5,585 bases of DNA from Candidatus Rokubacteria bacterium RIFCSPLOWO2_02_FULL_72_37 (GTDB taxonomy: Bacteria; Methylomirabilota; Methylomirabilia; Rokubacteriales; CSP1-6), in the NCBI GenBank assembly GCA_001790315.1, contig MGCE01000134.1:1-5585 (forward strand). Direction: 5' to 3'. This document shows positions 1-4,803 of this stretch, one piece after another; position 1 is the stretch's first letter; every line of letters begins with the position of its first letter. The translations under genes and the position numbers were made by a program. The notes under the pieces were generated by a model. That model had not been told where the DNA came from, did not search any database, and was given only the letters and a program-made list of their open reading frames with translations.

Positions 1-1164
1 CCGGCACATGGTCGGCGTCAGCAGGATGTCGTACCTCGTGAAGAACCGGCCCACGACGCGGCCCGTTCGGTGGACCACGGCGATCGATCGCGCGTAGTCG
101 GCGGCGGTCGCCGTCCGCCCGTCGACGGCCCGGGCCCACGTGACCTTCTCCACGTCCTCGGGCCCGACTTCGCGGCCGAGCGCCGCGGCGCGGGCCTCGA
201 GCTGCGCGCGCACGTTGGCGCCGACGATCGTGCGCGTCGCGACGCCCAGCGCCTCGGCGTCGATCTCGGGCCGCGCCTCCTCGACCACGTGCCCCAGTTC
301 CGCGCAGAGCTTCGCGGCGCCCTGGGCCGCCTGCGCGCACTCCGGATCGATCGGCTGGCCGTTCCAGGGCGCCGTCGTGAGCGCGATGCGCAGCCGTCCC
401 GGATCGCGCCCGACCTCGGCGACGAACGGGCCCGCGGGCGGCGGCGCCCAGTACGGGTCGCCGACGTCGGGGCCCGACGTGGCGTCGAGCAGCGCCGCGC
501 TGTCGCGCACGCTCCGCGTGATCGCGTGGCCGACCGACGCGCCGCTCCAGCCCTCGCCCTGGTCCGGGCCCATGGGGTTGCGCGCGCGCGTGGGCTTGAG
601 CCCGAAGAGCCCGCAGCACGAGGCGGGGATGCGGATCGAGCCGCCCCCGTCGGTCGCATGGGCCATCGGCACCATGCCGGCCGCGACCGCAGCCGCGGCG
701 CCGCCGCTCGAGCCGCCCGCGCTGTGGCGCCGGTCCCACGGGTTGCGCGTCGGCCCGAAGAGCCGCGGCTCGGTGGAAGTCGACAGTCCGAACTCGGGGG
801 TGTTGGTCTTGCCGAAGACGACGAGGCCGGCGCGCTTGAGCCGCACCGTGATCTCGCTGTCGTGGTCCGCGACGTAATCGGCGAAGAACCGGCTGCCCCA
901 GGTCGTCACAGCGCCCGCGTACAGGACGCCGAGGTCCTTCAAGAGGTACGGCACGCCGGTGAAGGGCCCGTCGGGCAGGCCTGCCGCGATCGCCGCGCGC
1001 GCCTGGTCGTACAGGCGCCCCACGACGGCGTTGATCGCGGGGTTGCGCGCCTCGACGCGCGCGATCGCCGCCTCGAGCACCTCCTCGGCCTTCACCTCGC
1101 GCCGTCGCACCAGCCCCGCGAGGCCGAGACCGTCGTGTTGGTCGAACTCCTGAGGCCAGCTCAT
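1..1164 (-). CDS. Amidase signature family hydrolase (partial, C-terminus off the left edge)
   Basis: This gene encodes an amidase-signature enzyme, which hydrolyses a carboxamide to acid plus amine or ammonia and is usually cytosolic. The first 388 residues are present; family members are usually about 450-500 residues, so the C-terminal part lies beyond the window. The complete Ser-cisSer-Lys triad is visible: Lys76 in VPYLLKDLG, the cis-Ser152 in the glycine/serine loop AGGSSGG (150-155), and the nucleophile Ser176 in TDGGGSIRIPAS. The 24-residue distance from 152 to 176 equals that in characterised family members. Other family hallmarks are GKTNTPEFG (118-126), GLFGLKPTR (185-193) and DILLTPTM (379-386). 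The KPTRARNPMGPDQGEGWSG stretch and VPYLLKDL resemble the NylA-like amidase branch (6-aminohexanoate cyclic dimer hydrolase relatives), but the substrate cannot be assigned. The start ATG is supported by AGGAGA eight bases upstream. It is the second gene of a likely two-gene operon, 21 bases after the B3/B4 gene. It is certain as an amidase and uncertain for substrate. Confidence 0.95.
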   Translation of the reverse strand, partial: MSWPQEFDQHDGLGLAGLVRRREVKAEEVLEAAIARVEARNPAINAVVGRLYDQARAAIAAGLPDGPFTGVPYLLKDLGVLYAGAVTTWGSRFFADYVADHDSEITVRLKRAGLVVFGKTNTPEFGLSTSTEPRLFGPTRNPWDRRHSAGGSSGGAAAAVAAGMVPMAHATDGGGSIRIPASCCGLFGLKPTRARNPMGPDQGEGWSGASVGHAITRSVRDSAALLDATSGPDVGDPYWAPPPAGPFVAEVGRDPGRLRIALTTAPWNGQPIDPECAQAAQGAAKLCAELGHVVEEARPEIDAEALGVATRTIVGANVRAQLEARAAALGREVGPEDVEKVTWARAVDGRTATAADYARSIAVVHRTGRVVGRFFTRYDILLTPTMCR

Positions 1165-1172
1165 GCGTTCGC

Positions 1173-1178
1173 TCTCCT
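1173..1178 (-). promoter_or_regulatory. Shine-Dalgarno site of the amidase gene
   Basis: The minus strand reads AGGAGA at 1178-1173, with eight bases before the ATG at 1164. It fixes the amidase start. It is the only well-placed Shine-Dalgarno in the window, and it belongs to the only gene that sits inside an operon rather than behind its own promoter. Confidence 0.75.
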
Positions 1179-1185
1179 CTCTGGG

Positions 1186-1878
1186 TCAGCGCTCCGGGGC
1201 TTCGTGAACGGCCAGCGCCTCGATTGCGGCGTCCGGGCTGACGAGCCGCACCGCCGCGCCGAGGCCCTCGAGATGCGCGGCGACGGCCTGCCCGCCGATG
1301 CCCGGCGGCGCGTAGACCGCGAACAGGACGCGGCGCGTCTCCGGCCGGAGCCGCGTCCGCGCGTCCGGCCCGTAGAGGATGCTCGAGATGGCGCCCCGCC
1401 CGTCGGCCACCGTCATGTCCCCGGCCTGGAGCGCCTGCTCCTGGCCGCTCAAGAGGCGGTAGCGCGCGACGCCGTCGGCCACCGTGAGCGTGACCGGCGG
1501 CTCGACGGCATCCAGGTCGTGGCCGGCCGTCAGGAGCAGATGCTCGAGCTCGCCCGCCACCATGGCGCTCACGAGCGCGGACGCGCGGGTGATCGGTTTG
1601 CCCTTGAGCGCCACGGACTCGAGCTGGAGCTGCACGTGGTACGTCTTCCCCCAGCGCTTGTAGTAGGCGGCGTACGCCTGGAGGTGCGGCAACGCTCGGA
1701 GCGCGGCGCGGTCGGCGCCGGCGAAGCGGGCGCGCAGCGCCACCTCGCGCTCGGCGATCCAGCGCTCGAGCGCCGGATGCGTCGCGGGATTCGCGACGTC
1801 CCGCATCGCCAGCACGCCGGCGGCCGCGCCCGGGCAGGCCGTCCTCCAGGCCTCCGTCACGCCGAACAGGTCCGTCAT
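1186..1878 (-). CDS. B3/B4 (tRNA-synthetase-like) domain protein
   Basis: This is a 230-residue stand-alone protein with the B3/B4 fold otherwise found in the beta subunit of phenylalanyl-tRNA synthetase, where it edits mischarged tyrosine. Free-standing B3/B4 proteins are widespread in bacteria and are suspected of tRNA- or amino-acid-related roles, but their function is not settled. Seen here are AYAAYYKRWGKTYHVQLQLE (70-87 region), then KGKPITRASALVSAM (92-106), LLLTAGHDLDAV (115-125), a beta-rich segment with SGQEQALQAGDMTVAD (144-159) and GAISSILYG (162-170). These match the usual order: a Y-x-x-[FW]-G helix, a conserved 'two-domain' helix ending in HDLD or YDLD, and a gDmtvaDg/gai(s)si strand pair. 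Two adjacent ATG codons are possible starts (1881 and 1878). I chose 1878 because it lies eight bases from a -10-like TATCGT, matching the other genes here. There is no Shine-Dalgarno. It heads an operon with the amidase and is divergent from the oxidoreductase gene. Confidence 0.85.
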   Translation of the reverse strand: MTDLFGVTEAWRTACPGAAAGVLAMRDVANPATHPALERWIAEREVALRARFAGADRAALRALPHLQAYAAYYKRWGKTYHVQLQLESVALKGKPITRASALVSAMVAGELEHLLLTAGHDLDAVEPPVTLTVADGVARYRLLSGQEQALQAGDMTVADGRGAISSILYGPDARTRLRPETRRVLFAVYAPPGIGGQAVAAHLEGLGAAVRLVSPDAAIEALAVHEAPER

Positions 1879-1886
1879 CATCGCAG

Positions 1887-1892
1887 ACGATA
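1887..1892 (-). promoter_or_regulatory. Putative -10 box of the B3/B4-amidase operon, leaderless type
   Basis: The minus strand reads TATCGT, with five bases to the first ATG (1881) and eight to the second (1878). At this distance, transcription would begin at or next to the start codon, giving a leaderless message. No convincing -35 hexamer is seen. Its -35 zone would overlap the -10 of the opposite gene. Confidence 0.4.
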
Positions 1893-1914
1893 GCACCCCG
1901 GGCGGCGATGGAGC

Positions 1915-1920
1915 TATCCT
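1915..1920 (+). promoter_or_regulatory. Putative -10 box of the luciferase-like monooxygenase gene
   Basis: TATCCT lies nine bases before the ATG at 1930, and no Shine-Dalgarno is present in the nine intervening bases (GTCTGGACC). This again fits a leaderless or nearly leaderless transcript. The expected -35 zone (about 1892-1897) has no consensus and overlaps the divergent -10 box at 1887-1892, so the two promoters may interfere. Confidence 0.4.
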
Positions 1921-1929
1921 GTCTGGACC

Positions 1930-2913
1930 ATGGACATCTCCTGCGCGTTCCCACCGGTGCCCGACACCCCGGAGCACGTCGCGCTCGCCGAGCGGCTCGG
2001 CTACCGGCGGGCCTGGGTCTACGACACACCCGCGCTCCAGCTCGACGTGTGGGCCACACTGGCGCGCGCCGCCGAGCGCACGCGCCGCATCGGGCTGGGC
2101 CCGGGCGTGCTGATCCCGAGCCTGCGCCACGTGCTGGTCAACGCCGCCGCCGTGGCGACGCTGGCGGCGCTCGCCCCCGGGCGGGTCGTCGTCGGGATCG
2201 GCTCGGGCTTCACGGGGCGGCTCGCGATGGGCCAGCGCCCCAACCCCTGGGGCTTCGTGGCCCAGTACGCGCGCCAGCTCCGCGCGCTGCTCGCGGGCGA
2301 GGCGGTCGAGGTGGACGGCGCGCTCACGCGGATGCTCCACGGCCCCGGCCAGGCGCCGCCCCGCCCCATCCGCGTGCCGTTCGTGTTCGGCGTCGGCGGC
2401 CCCCGCGGCGAGGCCGTCGCACGCGAGCTGGGCGACGGGATCTTCACGGTGGTGCCGACGGGCGGCTTCGCCTGGGCGGCACTCCTCACGTTCGGCACCG
2501 TGCTCGAGCCGGGCGAGCCCTTCGACGCGCCGCGGGTGCTCGCCGCGGCCGGGGCCGGCGCCGCCGTCGTGTTCCATCGCGCCTGGGATCTGCCGGGCGC
2601 GCCGCGCCGGCCGAAGCTCGGCGAGCTGCCGGGCGGCGCCGCGTGGAAGGCGGCGCTCGAGGCCCTGCCGCCGCGCGAGCGCCACCTGCACACCCACGAG
2701 GGCCACCTCACCTTCGTGAACGCGATCGACCGCACGGTCATCACCGGCGAGGCCGTGCGCGCGTACACCTTCACGGGCGAGGCGCCTGCGCTCCGCGCGC
2801 GGCTCGACGAGCTTACCGCGCGCGGCGTGACCGAGATCGCCTACCAGCCGGCCGGGCCCGACGTCCCGCGCGAGCTCATCGCCTTCGCGCGGATGGCCGG
2901 AATCGCCTCGTGA
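1930..2913 (+). CDS. Luciferase-like (LLM class) flavin/F420-dependent oxidoreductase
   Basis: This 327-residue protein belongs to the bacterial luciferase-like monooxygenase superfamily of TIM barrels, which use reduced FMN or coenzyme F420. Family members are about 290-350 residues, so it is full length. The order of elements is typical. An N-terminal strand MDISCAFPP is followed by the ALAERLGYRRAWVYDTP segment (18-34). Next come AERTRRIGLGPGVLIPSLRH (48-67), where the pocket-lining 'R-I-x-L-G' strand is clear, and ATLAALAPGRVVVGIGSGFTG (76-96), the classic helix-strand-GxG. PFVFGVGGPRGEAVARELGDGI (150-171) is also conserved. Near the C-terminus are HTHEGHL (254-260) and GVTEIAYQPAG (299-309), both common in F420-type members. 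Whether the cofactor is FMN or F420, and what the substrate is, cannot be told. The ATG at 1930 gives the expected N-terminal strand and follows a -10-like box. It is transcribed alone, divergently from the B3/B4-amidase operon. Confidence 0.92.
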   Translation: MDISCAFPPVPDTPEHVALAERLGYRRAWVYDTPALQLDVWATLARAAERTRRIGLGPGVLIPSLRHVLVNAAAVATLAALAPGRVVVGIGSGFTGRLAMGQRPNPWGFVAQYARQLRALLAGEAVEVDGALTRMLHGPGQAPPRPIRVPFVFGVGGPRGEAVARELGDGIFTVVPTGGFAWAALLTFGTVLEPGEPFDAPRVLAAAGAGAAVVFHRAWDLPGAPRRPKLGELPGGAAWKAALEALPPRERHLHTHEGHLTFVNAIDRTVITGEAVRAYTFTGEAPALRARLDELTARGVTEIAYQPAGPDVPRELIAFARMAGIAS

Positions 2914-2920
2914 GGCGGCG

Positions 2921-2952
2921 TATCAGTTTGACGCTGTATCAGCTTGACGCTG
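2921..2952 (+). repeat. Two tandem copies of a 16-bp direct repeat upstream of the Uma2 gene
   Basis: TATCAGTTTGACGCTG (2921-2936) is followed immediately by TATCAGCTTGACGCTG (2937-2952), 15 of 16 bases identical. Each copy contains TTGACG, and a third TTGACG begins one base after the second copy at 2953. The array abuts the promoter of the downstream gene, so an operator for a DNA-binding regulator, or a set of alternative -35 elements, are the obvious readings. The lower GC content of these 32 bases stands out from the surroundings. Confidence 0.85.
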
Positions 2953-2982
2953 TTGACGGCGCCCGCGGGGTCCCGCTACGGT
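2953..2982 (+). promoter_or_regulatory. Sigma-70-type promoter of the Uma2 gene
   Basis: TTGACG (2953-2958) matches five of six bases of the -35 consensus. An 18-base spacer leads to TACGGT (2977-2982), a weak -10 retaining the key T1, A2 and T6. Seven bases separate the -10 from the ATG at 2990, so transcription should start at or near the start codon. The direct repeats end one base before the -35 box, where a bound protein could block or recruit polymerase. Confidence 0.55.
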
Positions 2983-2989
2983 AGCGTCC

Positions 2990-3574
2990 ATGGCCTCGGC
3001 GGTGGAGCAACCTCTGAAAACCCGGCGCTGGCGGCGCGTTGAGTACGAGCGGCTCGTCGATCTCGGCATCTTCATGGGCGAGCGCCTCGAGCTGCTCGGC
3101 GGCCTGCTCGTCGTCCGGGAGCCTCAGGGCAGCCCCCACGCGGCGATCGTGGGGCAGATCGGTCAGGTGCTCCGCTCGGCCTTCGGCGCCGGGCGGCATC
3201 CGCGCCTCCAGGCCCCGCTCGCGCTCGACGAGGACTCCGAGCCGGAGCCGGACATCGCCGTCGTCGCCGGCACGTATCGTGACTACGTCGACGCTCACCC
3301 GCGGACGGCCGCCCTCGTCGTCGAGGTCGCCGATTCGAGCCTGCGGCTGGATCGCCGCCTCAAGAGCGGCCTCTACGCGCGGGCGGGGATCCGGGACTAC
3401 TGGATCGTGAACCTCGTCGACCGCGTGCTCGAGGTGCATCGCGACCCGCAGCCGGCGGCGGATGCCGCCTACGGCTGGGCCTATCGGTCGATCGAGGCGC
3501 TGCGGCCGCCCGCTGCGGTGACGCCGCTCGCCGCGCCCGGCGCGCGGATCCCCGTCGCCGACCTCCTTCCCTGA
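2990..3574 (+). CDS. Uma2 family (DUF820) restriction-endonuclease-fold protein
   Basis: This 194-residue protein belongs to the Uma2/DUF820 family, which adopts a PD-(D/E)XK nuclease fold and is usually about 180-210 residues, so it is complete. An N-terminal helix region is followed by GERLELLGGLLVVREPQGSPHAAI (30-53), where Glu31, Glu34 and His50 sit at conserved positions. The active-site strand pair comes next: EPEPDIAVV (84-92), giving Pro87-Asp88, and ALVVEVADSSLRLDRRLKSGLYARAG (108-133). These supply Glu112 and Lys125. YWIVNLVDRVLEVH (137-150) is the family's closing motif. Members are very abundant in cyanobacteria and other multicellular or soil bacteria, and their biological role is largely unknown; a DNA nuclease role is inferred from the fold. 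The gene is monocistronic, has its own promoter and an adjacent repeat array, lacks a Shine-Dalgarno, and ends 19 bases from the convergent CoA-transferase stop. Confidence 0.93.
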   Translation: MASAVEQPLKTRRWRRVEYERLVDLGIFMGERLELLGGLLVVREPQGSPHAAIVGQIGQVLRSAFGAGRHPRLQAPLALDEDSEPEPDIAVVAGTYRDYVDAHPRTAALVVEVADSSLRLDRRLKSGLYARAGIRDYWIVNLVDRVLEVHRDPQPAADAAYGWAYRSIEALRPPAAVTPLAAPGARIPVADLLP

Positions 3575-3588
3575 CGCCAGCGGCTCGC

Positions 3589-3604
3589 GCGCCTCACACG
3601 GCGC
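3589..3604. terminator. Possible weak hairpin between convergent genes
   Basis: GCGCC (3589-3593) and GGCGC (3600-3604) form a perfect 5-bp stem around the loop TCACAC, positioned over the CoA-transferase stop codon and just past the Uma2 stop. There is no following T-run on either strand, so it is not a standard intrinsic terminator. In such GC-rich DNA, a stem this short may be chance. Confidence 0.2.
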
Positions 3605-4766
3605 CGACCCGCCGGAGCTCCGCGATCTCCTCGGCCGTGTAGCCGAGCTCGCCCAGGATCGCGTCCGTGTGCTCGCCGTGGCCCGGCGCGGGTGTGCGGA
3701 TCGCGCCCGGGGTGCGCGAGAGCGCGGCCGGGAGCCCCTGGACCTGGATCTCCCCGCGCGTCGCGTGGCGCACCGGCTGGGCGAGGCCGAGGTGACGCAC
3801 CTGCGGGTCCTCGAAGACCTCCCGCACGTTCAGGATCGGCCCCGACGGGACGCCGGCCCGGTTCAGCACCTCGATCCACTCGGCGCTCGTCTTGCCGACG
3901 AAGGCCCGGTTGAGCGCCGCGTTCATCGCCGCGCGGTTCTTCGAGCGGTCGGCGAGCGTGCGGAAGCGCGGGTCCTCCACCAGCTCGGGCGCGCCGATCG
4001 CGGTGCAGAGCCGCTTGTACATCGTCTGCCCCGACGCGGCCACGTTGATGTGGCCGTCGGCGGTCGTGAAGACGCCCGTGGGGATGCCCGTGGGATGATC
4101 GTTCCCCGCCTGTGGCGGGATCTCGCCGTCGATCAGCCAGCGCGCCGCCTGGAAATCGAGCATCGTCACCATCGCCTGCAGGAGCGACGTGTGCACCCAC
4201 TGGCCCCGGCCCGAGCGCTCGCGCTCCAGCAGCGCGACGAGGATGCCCTGGGCGAGGTAGAGGCCCGCCGTGAGGTCCGCCACCGGGATCCCGACCCGCA
4301 CGGGCCCCTGGCCGGGCAACCCGGTGATGGACATGAGGCCGCCCATGCCCTGCGCGATCTGGTCGTAGCCCGGGCGCTCGGCGTACGGCCCGGTCTGGCC
4401 GAAGCCCGAGATGGAGCCGTACACGAGACGCGGATTGAGCGCGCAGAGCGCCTCGTAGTCGAGGCCGAGCCGGTGCTTGACGTCGGGGCGGAAATTCTCG
4501 ACGAGGACGTCGGCCTTCGCCGCGAGTCGCCGGAGCACCTCGAGGCCCCGGGGGTGCTTCAGGTCGAGCGTGAGCGCGCGCTTGTTCCGGTGGAGGTTCA
4601 GGAAGTCGAACCCGAGCGCCGTGGAGTCGCCCTCCATCTCCTCGCGCGCCTCGACACGCACGACCTGCGCGCCCATGTCGGCGAGCTGGCGCACCGCCGT
4701 CGGGCCGGAGCGGGCGCGGGTGAGATCCACGACGCGGATGTGGGCGAGCGGCAGGGGTTCTGGCAT
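3594..4766 (-). CDS. CaiB/BaiF family (class III) CoA-transferase
   Basis: This 390-residue protein is a full-length family III CoA-transferase, which moves coenzyme A from an acyl-CoA donor to a carboxylic acid through an aspartyl-anhydride intermediate and acts as an interlocked dimer in the cytosol. The N-terminus reads LAHIRVVDLTRARSGPTAVRQLADMGAQVVRVE (7-39), the family's opening. Then come LNLHRNKRALTLDLKHPRG (57-74), VLVENFRPDV (87-96), YGSISGFGQTGPYAERPGYD (116-135) and QGMGGLMSITG (139-149). The catalytic aspartate is Asp164 in VADLTAG. The stretches GRGQWVHTSLLQAM (187-199) and NRAGVPSGPILNVREVFEDPQVRHLG (302-327) are also canonical. The ATG at 4766 starts immediately before the conserved opening; upstream in-frame sequence has no family similarity. 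CoA donor and acceptor are unknown; relatives act on formate/oxalate, carnitine, succinate/malate-type and aromatic acids. It is divergent from the amidohydrolase gene. Confidence 0.95.
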   Translation of the reverse strand: MPEPLPLAHIRVVDLTRARSGPTAVRQLADMGAQVVRVEAREEMEGDSTALGFDFLNLHRNKRALTLDLKHPRGLEVLRRLAAKADVLVENFRPDVKHRLGLDYEALCALNPRLVYGSISGFGQTGPYAERPGYDQIAQGMGGLMSITGLPGQGPVRVGIPVADLTAGLYLAQGILVALLERERSGRGQWVHTSLLQAMVTMLDFQAARWLIDGEIPPQAGNDHPTGIPTGVFTTADGHINVAASGQTMYKRLCTAIGAPELVEDPRFRTLADRSKNRAAMNAALNRAFVGKTSAEWIEVLNRAGVPSGPILNVREVFEDPQVRHLGLAQPVRHATRGEIQVQGLPAALSRTPGAIRTPAPGHGEHTDAILGELGYTAEEIAELRRVGAV

Positions 4767-4773
4767 CTCCCCG

Positions 4774-4779
4774 ACTATC
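4774..4779 (-). promoter_or_regulatory. Putative -10 box of the CoA-transferase gene, leaderless type
   Basis: The minus strand reads GATAGT, then seven bases (CGGGGAG), then the ATG at 4766. The GGGGAG abuts the ATG directly, too close for a normal Shine-Dalgarno, so leaderless initiation is more consistent. No clear -35 is seen. Confidence 0.4.
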
Positions 4780-4790
4780 TCACGACTCGC

Positions 4791-4796
4791 TATACT
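4791..4796 (+). promoter_or_regulatory. Putative -10 box of the amidohydrolase gene, leaderless type
   Basis: TATACT matches five of six bases of the -10 consensus and is the strongest such hexamer in the window. Seven bases separate it from the GTG at 4804, with no Shine-Dalgarno in between, so the transcript probably begins with the start codon. Eleven bases separate it from the opposite-strand -10 of the CoA-transferase gene; the two promoters must overlap. No consensus -35 is visible. Confidence 0.5.
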
Positions 4797-4803
4797 CGCA
4801 CCC

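Noticed and set aside
70..1893. A 607-codon open frame on the plus strand opposite the amidase and B3/B4 genes
   Set aside because: Its translation is low-complexity, Arg/Ala/Gly-rich and matches no family, while the opposite strand carries two clear protein families with intact motifs. Long antisense frames are expected in DNA this GC-rich.
1882..2706. An upstream extension of the B3/B4 frame that would make a 506-residue fusion overlapping the oxidoreductase gene
   Set aside because: The extra 275 or so residues are His/Arg/Ala-rich shadow of the oxidoreductase on the other strand and have no domain; the B3/B4 similarity begins just after the ATG at 1878.
2904..2917. Inverted repeat CGCCTC-GT-GAGGCG over the stop codon of the oxidoreductase gene, considered as a terminator
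   Set aside because: The loop would be only two to four bases and no T-run follows; such short GC palindromes arise by chance in this composition.
3323..3331. Loss of the ExK lysine in the Uma2 protein (Glu112-Val-Ala)
   Set aside because: Many Uma2 proteins have a small residue there and carry the lysine further along the next helix; Lys125 fills that role, so this looks normal for the family.
2939..3439. A 166-codon minus-strand frame across the Uma2 gene, considered as an antisense protein
   Set aside because: It has no domain, is charged and repetitive, and mirrors the Uma2 codons; the plus strand has the intact family motifs and a promoter.
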